Assembly (NCBI GenBank): GCA_031553005.1
Contig: JAVBMA010000016.1
Location: 1-29,271, forward strand
DNA: 29,271 nucleotides
Source: RGIG9379 sp031553005
GTDB lineage: Bacteria; Bacteroidota; Bacteroidia; Bacteroidales; Paludibacteraceae
Direction of reading: 5' to 3'
Both the position numbers and the translations under genes were made by a program. Below the pieces are notes generated by a model, which was given only the letters and a program-made list of their open reading frames with translations, made no database searches and was not told the origin of the DNA. This document shows positions 1 through 8,199 of the stretch, in pieces (the first letter of the stretch is position 1; each line of letters starts with the position of its first letter).

Positions 1-752
1 GCGATGTTTTCACCTTACCAAGTATAAGTTTAGTCGTTGCTGTCACCTGGGATACCTGTTATGGACAGTTGAACGGATTCACCGATACAGATGGAGTCGT
101 ATTGAGCAACCAGATTGATAGGCAGTGAATCAGCCGGCGTACACTCGTCAGCAGATTTTATTGTTATCCGAATTGTCCCGGTTCCTTTGAGTTGCGTATT
201 GCTTTTATCAGTTACAGTTACTTTGTAAAAAGACGTTTGCGAAGGAGTAACCGTTACCACGGAAGAATTTCCCGCGATGTTTTCACCTTCCCAAGTATAA
301 GTATAGTCGTTGCTGTCACCCGGGATTCCTGTTACGGATAGTTGAACGGATTCACCTATACAGATGGAGTCGTATTGAGCAACCAGATTGATAGGCAGTG
401 AATCGGCCGGCGTACATTCGTCAGCAGATTTTATTGTAATCCGAATTGTCCCTGTTCCTTTCAGTTGCGTATTGCTTTTGTCAGTTACTGTTACTTTGTA
501 GAAAGACGTTTGCGAAGGCGTAACCGTTACCACGGAAGAATTTCCCGAAACGTTTTCGCCTTCCCAAATATATGTGTAGTTGTTGCTGTCGCCCGGAATT
601 CCCGTAACGGACAGTTGAACGGATTCTCCGGGACAGATAGAGTCGTATAGAGCAACCAGATTGATAGGCAAAGTATCCGTCGGGCACTCTGCTGCCGGTT
701 TTATTGTCACCTGAACCGTTTTATTGCCGGTTTGTTGAGGATTATTGGTATT
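1..752 (-). repeat. Tandem 273-bp (91-aa) Ig-like repeats
   Basis: The same DNA recurs at an exact 273-base offset: the block at 1-120 aligns to 274-393 with seven differences, and the equivalent segment starting near 654 aligns more loosely. The units encode Ig-like modules of the minus-strand gene. High identity between the two leftmost units implies recent duplication. The array continues off the left edge. Confidence 0.85.
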
Positions 753-1790
753 GGTTACTATTACTTCGTAAGCAGCATCAACATCCGGTGTTATTGTTGT
801 CTCTGAGCTGGTTCCTACAATAGAAACAACTCCTCCTACGGTTTTTTTCCAGAGGTAACTGTAAGTTCCGGTTTCTGCTACGTTGGCAGTCAATGTTGTT
901 GATTTACCCGGACAAACAGAGAGGTTTCCGGTAATGCTGACTGTTAATGGTAGAGGTGTTGGCGCACATTCGTTACAATTGCTGTTTAAGGTAGCAGCTC
1001 CTTTATTATTTATCCAATCTTGAGGAAATTGATTGGAGGCTATACAGACGGTTATCGCATCTCCCTGCGGTGTTAGCGGCCGGGCAGTGGGATTTAGATT
1101 GCTCACGGTGGTGCGGGAGAGGAGGCAACCTCCATTGCCTCGGATTTGGCAGCTGATTTCCCCAACCATATCGGCATCAACCAGCGAGTGGTTGGCTAAA
1201 TAGACAAATGCACCGGAATTGACATTCCCGAATTTTGTTGATGCGCGGAGATATCCGTAATTGGTAAAGTTGGAACCATCGTCAAATACGATGGTCTTCG
1301 CATTAATTTCACCCGCGTTCACTATTGATGCCCTTGGATTTAAGTTGATAGTATTGTTGGAGAGGTTTAATGTACCTTTATTGATAACTTGGCAGTGGAT
1401 GGCTCCACCGTTTAGCTGAACGGTTACTCCGGAATTAACGATAAGTGTTACCTTTTCCTTGAGGCTTTGGAGAATGGTTTCGGGAATAGTATATGATCCG
1501 GGTGCGCAAAAAACAAATGTTACCGTACCGGTTCCATTGGTGTTGACGTTTAAGTGCTGATTGGTGATGGCTCCTTTTACGCAGATAACTTCGGATTGAC
1601 TGCCGCTTAGGTTAATATCGCTTAGGGAACCACCCGTGTGTACTTTTGTGCATTCGTTTCCTCCGCAATCAAAATCTGTTGCCGGATAAGGAAGAGGTGA
1701 ATAACCCGAAGACTGAGCAAATCCTTCAATGATAGCCAACAACCCCAATAATACAGGTAATAATGAAATAATGCGCAAATAACGTTTCAT
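30..1790 (-). CDS. Secreted Ig-like tandem-repeat protein, C-terminus cut by nonsense codons
   Basis: The start is taken at 1790 rather than 1826, because the residues from there (MKRYLRIISLLPVLL, ending ...EGFAQ) form a clean signal peptide. The mature N-terminal half, about residues 27-260, is rich in Asn, Gly and beta-prone segments and looks like a beta-helix or adhesin region. It is followed by one divergent Ig-like domain and then tandem 91-residue Ig-like repeats (each with a motif like SICxGESVQL and YTYxWEGEN) that recur every 273 bases. The frame ends at a TAA (30-32) inside the third repeat, where the paralogous repeat has Tyr, so the protein as read is truncated. No C-terminal sorting domain is visible; one may lie beyond the window. 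It is likely an exported surface or extracellular protein. It is divergent from the pseudopilin operon and is a candidate cargo of either secretion system. The function of the repeats is not known. The ORF is certain; whether the gene is intact is not. Confidence 0.8.
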   Translation of the reverse strand: MKRYLRIISLLPVLLGLLAIIEGFAQSSGYSPLPYPATDFDCGGNECTKVHTGGSLSDINLSGSQSEVICVKGAITNQHLNVNTNGTGTVTFVFCAPGSYTIPETILQSLKEKVTLIVNSGVTVQLNGGAIHCQVINKGTLNLSNNTINLNPRASIVNAGEINAKTIVFDDGSNFTNYGYLRASTKFGNVNSGAFVYLANHSLVDADMVGEISCQIRGNGGCLLSRTTVSNLNPTARPLTPQGDAITVCIASNQFPQDWINNKGAATLNSNCNECAPTPLPLTVSITGNLSVCPGKSTTLTANVAETGTYSYLWKKTVGGVVSIVGTSSETTITPDVDAAYEVIVTNTNNPQQTGNKTVQVTIKPAAECPTDTLPINLVALYDSICPGESVQLSVTGIPGDSNNYTYIWEGENVSGNSSVVTVTPSQTSFYKVTVTDKSNTQLKGTGTIRITIKSADECTPADSLPINLVAQYDSICIGESVQLSVTGIPGDSNDYTYTWEGENIAGNSSVVTVTPSQTSFYKVTVTDKSNTQLKGTGTIRITIKSADECTPADSLPINLVAQYDSICIGESVQLSITGIPGDSND

Positions 1791-1895
1791 GTAATTATGG
1801 TTTAAAATCCGGTAAACTTTTAACATACAGGGAAACTAACCTACTACTCACCAGTCTTCTTAATCAAATAGATTCCTGCTATCTTAAATTCGAGT

Positions 1896-1925
1896 CAAAT
1901 TTATAAAATATTAAATTAAAACAAA
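1896..1925 (-). promoter_or_regulatory. Bacteroidota-type promoter for the Ig-repeat gene
   Basis: Read on the minus strand, TTTG (1922-1925) is followed after 18 bases by TAAATTTG (1896-1903). This fits the Bacteroidota consensus TTTG-N18-20-TAnnTTTG. It lies about 105 bases upstream of the chosen start at 1790. Inferred from sequence only. Confidence 0.5.
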
Positions 1926-2067
1926 ATTAATTGTTGAAATAAAATCAATGAGATATATTAAAAAGAGCTGCTTTTAACTCAAAAAAAATATCTAACTTGC
2001 CGATAGTTAGAGTGTTTATGAAAAGAATACTATACTTGTATATTTTTATTAGAAGTTAATATTTATT

Positions 2068-2097
2068 ATTGTATATCTAAAAAAAAATGTATTTTTG
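2068..2097 (+). promoter_or_regulatory. Bacteroidota-type promoter for the pseudopilin/T2SS-like operon
   Basis: ATTG (2068-2071) is followed after 18 bases by TATTTTTG (2090-2097), a match to TAnnTTTG, 39 bases before the ATG at 2137. The 310-base gap 1827-2136 is AT-rich and holds this promoter and the opposing one near 1900; I see no gene in it. Confidence 0.55.
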
Positions 2098-2136
2098 CAT
2101 CAGAAGTATATATGAAATCGTAATGGTTTTTTAATT

Positions 2137-2538
2137 ATGTTAAAGAAAAGATTATCGGCTTTTTCCTTATCGGAACTACTTATTGTTTTGGTTATTATCG
2201 GCATATTGGTATTATTAGCTTTGCCTAACTTAATGCCGCTTATCTCTAAAGCCAAAAGCACGGAGGCGCAGTTACAACTATCCCATGTTCATACATTGCA
2301 AAAAACATACTTCTATATGCACTCGAAATATTCGAATGATTTGGAAGAGATAGGTTTTGAGCAGGAAAAATTGGTAACGGACGATGGGAAAGCCAATTAT
2401 ATTATTGAGATTGTTCAGGCAGAGTCGACCGTTTTTACGGCTCGTGCGACTGCGGTAGTCGATTTTAATGGCAACGGCACATATAATGTCTGGGAAATAG
2501 ACCAGGACAAAAATCTGAAAGAGGTTACAAAAGACTGA
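2137..2538 (+). CDS. Major pseudopilin (GspG/PilA-like) with EF-hand-like loop
   Basis: 133 residues. A short basic leader (MLKKRLSA) precedes the class III signal: cleavage would fall after Ala8, giving F-S-L-S-E at +1 to +5 with the conserved Glu at +5 (residue 13), followed by a long hydrophobic helix to about residue 36. After processing by the adjacent prepilin peptidase the subunit would polymerise in the inner membrane into a pseudopilus. Near the C-terminus, residues 109-120 read D-F-N-G-N-G-T-Y-N-V-W-E, matching a 12-residue EF-hand calcium loop (D1, N3, N5, G6, N9, E12). Calcium binding stabilises known type II major pseudopilins. As first gene of the operon, and short, it fits the major subunit. 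Its stop overlaps the peptidase start (TGATG). A minor pilin role cannot be excluded. Confidence 0.88.
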   Translation: MLKKRLSAFSLSELLIVLVIIGILVLLALPNLMPLISKAKSTEAQLQLSHVHTLQKTYFYMHSKYSNDLEEIGFEQEKLVTDDGKANYIIEIVQAESTVFTARATAVVDFNGNGTYNVWEIDQDKNLKEVTKD

Positions 2539-3053
2539 TGTATCTATTATTAAGTACGTTTATTGTAATATTATTGATAGTCCTGATTTATCAGGATTTT
2601 ACGCAGCGGGCAGTAAATTGGCTTTTGCTGTTTTTGCTTATTCCTTGTCAATCCGGATTAACCTGTTTGACTATCGGCGCAGAGGAGTTGTTTTTTAATA
2701 TTGGAATTAATGTGATGCTATTGGCTTTTCAATTCCTGTTGTTAACAATTTATTTTTCACTCCGTACCCGTCATTTAACGAATATAATAAACAAATTTAT
2801 AGGAATTGGAGACCTGTTTTTTTTTATTTTTCTTAGTCTGGCGTTTTCTCCGTTCAATTTTATTTTGTTTTTTATACTTTCTCTGTTGCTGATATTGATT
2901 GTTTACGCAATAGCAATGAGAGGCAAATTAGAACAGTATAAAATTCCGCTGTTGGGAAATATGTCTATCATATACCTTATTGTATTGCTTGTAGAACAAC
3001 TAAGCTGTTTTGACCGGTTTGACGATACTTTTGCCGTACATTTATTTTTGTAA
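2538..3053 (+). CDS. Short prepilin peptidase (A24 family, peptidase domain only)
   Basis: 171 residues, very hydrophobic, with roughly five to six membrane segments. The two catalytic aspartates of the A24 family are visible: Asp20 in the Y-Q-D context after the first helix, and Asp92 in G-I-G-D (residues 89-92). It would cleave the leader peptides of the pseudopilins in this operon at the inner membrane. It lacks the N-terminal cysteine-rich methyltransferase domain of PilD/GspO, so it resembles the shorter TadV/CpaA or archaeal-type peptidases; whether the new N-termini get methylated is therefore open. The start codon overlaps the upstream stop and the next gene starts two bases after its stop, so translation is probably coupled. 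Confidence 0.85.
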   Translation: MYLLLSTFIVILLIVLIYQDFTQRAVNWLLLFLLIPCQSGLTCLTIGAEELFFNIGINVMLLAFQFLLLTIYFSLRTRHLTNIINKFIGIGDLFFFIFLSLAFSPFNFILFFILSLLLILIVYAIAMRGKLEQYKIPLLGNMSIIYLIVLLVEQLSCFDRFDDTFAVHLFL

Positions 3054-3054
3054 A

Positions 3055-4482
3055 ATGGAATATATACAAATTGATTCAACTCTTCAACATTTAATAACCA
3101 GCCGGCAGGCGTGGCATTATCATATTGTTCCCTGCAAAGCAGGCGAGGATTGCATCGAATTGTATGCCGACCAAGAGCTGTTTCAACCACATCATAAGGA
3201 CGAATTGGAAATTCTTTTCAACCAAACTATCATTATTCATTACCGTCCGACGGAGATTATTCACCAGACATTGGGAAGGTATTACCGGAAAACGGATAAT
3301 GCCGCCAAACAAAGCTCTACCCTTTCGAACATCAAGTCGGACGATTTTCTGACAACATTGATAAGTGAGGCAAAGCGAATGCAATCCAGCGATATCCATA
3401 TAGAAACGTATGAGGAACTTTGCCGTATCCGCTTGCGGATTGACGGACGGATGTTGGAAAGATACCGGATTGAAAAGGAGATTTATCCCGCATTGATTAA
3501 CAAAGTGAAAATCAAGGCGAACATTGATATTGCGGAAAAACGATTGCCGCAGGACGGTCGCATTATTTTTAAAGATGAGGATTGCCAGTTTGACATACGG
3601 GTATCCGTATTGCCTACGTTGAACGGCGAGAAAATCGTATTGCGTTTATTAAACAAGGATTCGGCCAATATTGAAATTAATAAGTTAGGTTTTACAGGCG
3701 AACAGTTGGGGATTTTTCTGGAAGGAATCAAGAAAACGCACGGTATTATCCTGATTAGTGGCCCTACCGGTTCGGGTAAAACCACTACGCTGTATGCCAC
3801 ATTAAAGATTTTAAACAAGATTGAAACCAATGTCCTGACCATTGAAGACCCGGTTGAATATACGTTGGAAGGAATCAATCAGGTGCAATTGCGCGAAGAT
3901 ATCGGTTTGACCTTTGCCCGTGCGCTCCGGACTTTCCTGCGTCAAGACCCTGATATTATTATGCTTGGAGAGATACGCGATAACGAGACCGCACAAATGG
4001 CTATCCGTGCTGCTCTGACAGGGCATCTGGTATTATCAACCATACACACCAACTCAGCGTGGGGAATTATTTCCCGCTTGACTGATATGGGATTGCCGCC
4101 TTTCCTGTTGGCAGATACAATCAATCTCTGTATTGCGCAACGTTTGATTCGCTTGTTGTGTCCGCATTGTAAAAAGGAGGCGGCATTTGACGCAAGCCAA
4201 CTGCCCCGGAACTTCAAAACAAATCAAATGCCGGCAACTCATAAAATTGCCAAGGGATGCGATGCCTGTTACTATACCGGTTATAAAGGACGGAAGGCGA
4301 TTTACGAAATTGTTCCCATAGATACCGAATTGGCGGAAAAAATTAAAAGTAATATTTACGACATAAACAAGCTGAAAGAAGAACGAAATATTTTGTCTCT
4401 CGCCGATACGGCATATAACGAATTTTTGCTGGGAAATACTACATTGGAAGAGGTCTATCCCATATTATTGAATAATAATTAA
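3055..4482 (+). CDS. gspE: GspE/PilB-type assembly ATPase
   Basis: I choose the ATG at 3055, directly after the peptidase stop, over an in-frame ATG at 3010 that would lie inside that gene; the protein is then 475 residues. It powers pseudopilus assembly from the cytoplasm. Visible are the family segment S-S-D-I-H-I-E, the Walker A G-P-T-G-S-G-K-T (236-243), the Asp box I-E-D-P-V-E-Y, a Walker B-like D-I-I-M-L-G-E (300-306) with the catalytic Glu306, and the His box S-T-I-H-T-N. A tetracysteine zinc module follows (C369-x2-C372 and C402-x2-C405), typical of GspE and PilB. The GspE N1 domain is reduced to about 100 residues of poorly conserved sequence. No PilT-like second ATPase is present in the window. 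Confidence 0.95.
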   Translation: MEYIQIDSTLQHLITSRQAWHYHIVPCKAGEDCIELYADQELFQPHHKDELEILFNQTIIIHYRPTEIIHQTLGRYYRKTDNAAKQSSTLSNIKSDDFLTTLISEAKRMQSSDIHIETYEELCRIRLRIDGRMLERYRIEKEIYPALINKVKIKANIDIAEKRLPQDGRIIFKDEDCQFDIRVSVLPTLNGEKIVLRLLNKDSANIEINKLGFTGEQLGIFLEGIKKTHGIILISGPTGSGKTTTLYATLKILNKIETNVLTIEDPVEYTLEGINQVQLREDIGLTFARALRTFLRQDPDIIMLGEIRDNETAQMAIRAALTGHLVLSTIHTNSAWGIISRLTDMGLPPFLLADTINLCIAQRLIRLLCPHCKKEAAFDASQLPRNFKTNQMPATHKIAKGCDACYYTGYKGRKAIYEIVPIDTELAEKIKSNIYDINKLKEERNILSLADTAYNEFLLGNTTLEEVYPILLNNN

Positions 4483-4494
4483 ACACATACATTT

Positions 4495-6402
4495 GTGAAA
4501 CGAACATTATCATTTATCACTCTTTTTCTGCTTTGCTTTTCCCTGTTGCAAGCGCAGGAACAGGACCGTTTTTTACAAATTGAAAACAAACTGAAGGCAT
4601 TGGAAGCCGATATGCCGGGATTAGATGAAAAAATTGAATTGTCGGTTTCGGATATCAGCATACAAGAGTTTGTAAGAGCTATTGCAAATACAAGCAAAGT
4701 CAATATCTACATTGACCCTGCGCTCAATATCCGCGTTACTAACAACTTTTCGAATGTTACTACGGCGGCGGTATTGCTTTTTTTAAGCCAGCAATATGAT
4801 TTGGATATTACCTTTTTCGGAAATATTTTGTCTATTTCAAAATATGTGCCGCCTGTGGTAGAAGCACCAAAAGCTGTTCCGCCGCCCCCAAAACCCATAA
4901 ATATCAAATATGATGCTGCCGCACAGGCAATCACAATGGATTTGTCTAACGACAGCCTTTTTAAAGTAACCAAAGAAATAACCCGCCAAACGGGTAAAAA
5001 CATCATCTTTCCGCCGGAAATATCGGCAATGCCCATCAGTATTTATGTAGAAAGCGTTTCGGTAGATAATGCCGTAGATAAAATGGCAATGTCCAACGGA
5101 TTGATTTCAACCGTTACCAAAGACGGTTTTTATGTATTGGAAAAACCGATGGCTCAGGCGGCACAATCATCTTCCGGCTCAATGCGCAACAGGCAAAGCG
5201 GGCGGCAAAATTCCGGTGGATATGAATACAATATCTCCAACAATTTGATTACCTTGTCAGCTCAGGATGCGGCGATTACTGACGTTATAAACGACATATC
5301 GCGCGAATTGAAATTGAATTACACTATTTATTCAAATATACAGGGAAATATTACCACGCAATTGTATAATGCCACTTACGACCAATTGCTGGAGAGAATA
5401 CTTAACGGAACCCAATACACTGTTTCTAAATCAGGTAGTATTTATATGATTGGTGAAAGGCAACTGGAAGGGCTACGGCAGACCAAAGTAGTTCAATTAC
5501 AGCACCGTTCCGTTGATAAAATAGTAGAACATATTCCCAAAGAGTTGCAAAAAGATGTCAGCATAAAGGAGTTTCCGGAGTTGAACAGTATCGTTTTGAG
5601 CGGTTCTAAACTGATGATAGACGAGGTGGAACTTTTCCTCAGAAACGTGGACAAAGTAGTTCCGGTTGTGCTGATTGAGGTAATTATTCTCAGTTCAAAA
5701 AAATATTACACTGTAAATACGGGGATTACAGCCGGATTGGGCGAGACTCCCGCTCAAACCTCCTTTTTGTTTTCAAATGCAGGAATACAAACCACATTGG
5801 GTTCCAAAGCACTCAACGATATTTTATCGGGAATAGGCGGTTTTGGCTCGTGGAACTTGGGCAGGGTGACTCCTAATTTCTATGTTTCCCTGAATGCACT
5901 GGAGCAGCAGGGAGTAGTTAAAATACATTCCACTCCGCGCCTGGCGACTTTAAACAGCCACGAGGCAACGTTGGTAATGGGTGAAACCGAGTTTTATAAA
6001 GAGATACAAAATACGGTAATAGGTTCGCAAAACCCGCAAAATATACAGGCGTACCAATACAAATCAATAAATGCCAACCTTTCGGTAAGCATCAAGCCGA
6101 TGTTTTCGGGAGACGACCAGGTAACATTGGACATAAAAGTAGAACAGTCGGGATTCAAAAAGAACCGTGTGCCCGATGCTCCTCCGGGTTCCGATAATAA
6201 AAGTTTTACCTCTCTTATTAGGGTTAAGAATGAGGAAATGGTACTATTGGGAGGATTGGAAGAAAAATCAAACTCCAACACAGGCTCCGGTGTACCGCTT
6301 CTTTCGAGAATACCTATCCTGAAGTGGATTTTTTCAAGCCGGGAAAAGGAAAAGATGGATTCGCAGTTGAATATATTTATTAAACCGACGGTGTTGTTTT
6401 AA
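4495..6402 (+). CDS. gspD: GspD/PilQ-type outer-membrane secretin
   Basis: 635 residues starting at GTG (4495), 12 bases after gspE; no ATG sits nearby and the signal peptide starts at once (MKRTLSFITLFLL, cleavage near A20-Q21). It would form the outer-membrane channel. After the signal come an STN/N0-like domain (about 45-110), a proline-rich linker (about 128-133), a second N-domain region, another STN-like repeat around residues 250-320, a secretin N-type domain (E-L-N-S-I-V-L-S-G) and then the C-terminal secretin domain from about 385. Within it are the conserved H-S-T-P-R-L (478-483) and the late V-P-L-L-S-R-I-P (from 600) preceding the last strands. Duplicated STN-like domains are seen in PilQ and some GspD proteins. 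No pilotin is recognisable, though the operon lipoprotein could act as one. Confidence 0.93.
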   Translation: MKRTLSFITLFLLCFSLLQAQEQDRFLQIENKLKALEADMPGLDEKIELSVSDISIQEFVRAIANTSKVNIYIDPALNIRVTNNFSNVTTAAVLLFLSQQYDLDITFFGNILSISKYVPPVVEAPKAVPPPPKPINIKYDAAAQAITMDLSNDSLFKVTKEITRQTGKNIIFPPEISAMPISIYVESVSVDNAVDKMAMSNGLISTVTKDGFYVLEKPMAQAAQSSSGSMRNRQSGRQNSGGYEYNISNNLITLSAQDAAITDVINDISRELKLNYTIYSNIQGNITTQLYNATYDQLLERILNGTQYTVSKSGSIYMIGERQLEGLRQTKVVQLQHRSVDKIVEHIPKELQKDVSIKEFPELNSIVLSGSKLMIDEVELFLRNVDKVVPVVLIEVIILSSKKYYTVNTGITAGLGETPAQTSFLFSNAGIQTTLGSKALNDILSGIGGFGSWNLGRVTPNFYVSLNALEQQGVVKIHSTPRLATLNSHEATLVMGETEFYKEIQNTVIGSQNPQNIQAYQYKSINANLSVSIKPMFSGDDQVTLDIKVEQSGFKKNRVPDAPPGSDNKSFTSLIRVKNEEMVLLGGLEEKSNSNTGSGVPLLSRIPILKWIFSSREKEKMDSQLNIFIKPTVLF

Positions 6403-6412
6403 CGCTGAATGA

Positions 6413-7666
6413 ATGATACAAAGTATTAAAAATATTTTTAACCTTACACCCAAGGTATATGCTGTCGACGTTGAAATAAACGGTGATGGCGCTTACCGTT
6501 GCAATGCCGTTGAGTTGATTAGCCAAAAAGGGAGTATCCATTTTACCGCGTTGGAAGCCGGCTCTATTGACACTCTGCCTGTCAATAGACAATTGGACGC
6601 AACCGGAAAACTTTTGGGTAAAATCTCAAAAAAAGACCCTGTTTGCCTGATACTGAACGGGAAAGGTATCATACACCGGAAAATTAATATAGGAACATCG
6701 CTGCCGGACAGCGACATCATAAAACAAATTATCCCGAACGCGAATCCGGAAGATTTTTATATACAGAAACAGGAAATAGCCGGGCAGAAAGAAAAAGCGG
6801 CACAAATTGTATCATTAGCTCGTAAGTCATTTATAGACAAAGTGATTGCCGACTTTTCCCAATCGTTTGACTTTATAGTTGATGTTTCAATAAATCCTTT
6901 TGCGTTAGATGATATATTGCCTGTTATACAGAACGAAACGCCGCTGTATTACAAAAATATTTGCATAAACCTGAGGGAAAATACTATTGAAGATTTTAGC
7001 GTAGAACCGGAAAACCGGACGCAAATATTGGAAATCGGGAATCAATCGGTAAATTCCGTGCTTTTACCTGCATTGGGAATTGGTTTTTCATTCCTGATTA
7101 ATCCAACAGGCAATCATGCCCCAATCGAGTCGGTTCAAGAAAAAAAGAAGGAGTATCTCTACAAACAAAAAACACATACTATCGGAAAAGTTTCTCTTAT
7201 TTCGATATTCATTATTTTAATTGTCAATTTTCTAATTTTTGACCATTATTATAAAAAAACAGAGGAGCAACAACCTCAGGTTGCTAAACAGGAGGAGTTG
7301 ATTAATAAGGTGAAACAGTTGACCGAAATACATTCGGCCAAAAGTAAATTTCTTCAACAAAGCGGATTGTTGACTCCCAATAAAATTTCGTTTTATGCAG
7401 ACCGGATTGCAGGTACTGTACCGGGCGGCATTACACTCACCGATTGGAAGTTTAATCCACTCGCAGACCCGAATAAAAAAGAGACGTTCACTTTTAAAAA
7501 CGGAGTTATCGTTATTTCCGGAATAAGCAATCAAAGCTCCGCTTTCAATGAATGGATAAAAGAGTTGAAAAGCACCGAAGGCGTTGAAAGCGTCTCCATA
7601 CTTGGTTATGATCACGATATAAAGGCAAGCGTAGCATTATTTACCATTGAGTTAACGGTTCAATAA
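6413..7666 (+). CDS. GspL-like platform protein (PilM-PilN-like fusion)
   Basis: 417 residues, no signal peptide. About 258 residues of probably cytoplasmic sequence (a candidate actin-like, PilM/GspL cytoplasmic domain) are followed by one membrane helix at about 259-280 and a periplasmic tail of about 135 residues that begins with a coiled-coil-prone stretch. That layout equals GspL, which in type IV pili is split into PilM and PilN. Overall sequence similarity is too low to judge by eye, so the call rests on architecture and position between the secretin and the PilO-like gene. It would couple the ATPase GspE to the inner-membrane platform. Spacing to the next gene is one base, implying translational coupling. 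Confidence 0.65.
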   Translation: MIQSIKNIFNLTPKVYAVDVEINGDGAYRCNAVELISQKGSIHFTALEAGSIDTLPVNRQLDATGKLLGKISKKDPVCLILNGKGIIHRKINIGTSLPDSDIIKQIIPNANPEDFYIQKQEIAGQKEKAAQIVSLARKSFIDKVIADFSQSFDFIVDVSINPFALDDILPVIQNETPLYYKNICINLRENTIEDFSVEPENRTQILEIGNQSVNSVLLPALGIGFSFLINPTGNHAPIESVQEKKKEYLYKQKTHTIGKVSLISIFIILIVNFLIFDHYYKKTEEQQPQVAKQEELINKVKQLTEIHSAKSKFLQQSGLLTPNKISFYADRIAGTVPGGITLTDWKFNPLADPNKKETFTFKNGVIVISGISNQSSAFNEWIKELKSTEGVESVSILGYDHDIKASVALFTIELTVQ

Positions 7667-7667
7667 A

Positions 7668-8198
7668 ATGTTAGAAAAGTTAAGTTACAAACATAAATAT
7701 TACTTGTTGCTGGCAGCATTGGCGTTGTTGCTTGTAATCATTTATACGTTTGCCATAAAAAAAACGATAACGGTTATTGCCGAACACAATGATTTATCGA
7801 AAAAAATAGAGTTGGCAGCCAATGCACCTCAACAAATCGCTGCCATTGAGTCTCAATTAAGGCAAATGGAGCAGTTGGTTGTCAATGAAAATCCGTTGGA
7901 TTTTGAACAAATGTTGTTGGAGCAAGTCTCCGGGTTTTGTCAAAAAAACGGATTGACATTGATTGAATTTCCCAAAACAACTGTTTCCGGTTATCGTGAT
8001 TATCAAATATATACAAACCGGATTGTCTTGGAAGGCGGCTTCAAGAAAATGGTCGGATTTATTTATGAAGCAGAACAAAAGAGCCGGATAGGAAAGGTCG
8101 TTTCCGTTCAATTCAAACGAACAAAAGATATGCGTTCCAAACGGTTATACCTGTATGCTTACATCTATTTTCAAAATATTCAAATAGCTCAAAAATAA
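7668..8198 (+). CDS. GspM/PilO-like inner-membrane platform protein
   Basis: 176 residues: a short cytoplasmic N-terminus (MLEKLSYKHKYY), one membrane helix at about 11-30, a helical coiled-coil-prone stretch (about 37-75), then a compact mixed alpha/beta C-terminal domain of about 95 residues that could be the ferredoxin-like fold of PilO and GspM. Size, topology and its place directly after the GspL-like gene are those of GspM/PilO, which dimerises with GspL/PilN. No catalytic motif. The assignment is by architecture and context, not by strong motif matching. Confidence 0.65.
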   Translation: MLEKLSYKHKYYLLLAALALLLVIIYTFAIKKTITVIAEHNDLSKKIELAANAPQQIAAIESQLRQMEQLVVNENPLDFEQMLLEQVSGFCQKNGLTLIEFPKTTVSGYRDYQIYTNRIVLEGGFKKMVGFIYEAEQKSRIGKVVSVQFKRTKDMRSKRLYLYAYIYFQNIQIAQK

Positions 8199-8199
8199 A

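Noticed and set aside
3010..3054. Upstream ATG for gspE at 3010
   Set aside because: It would overlap the prepilin peptidase by 44 bases and adds a non-conserved hydrophobic leader; the ATG at 3055 directly follows the stop.
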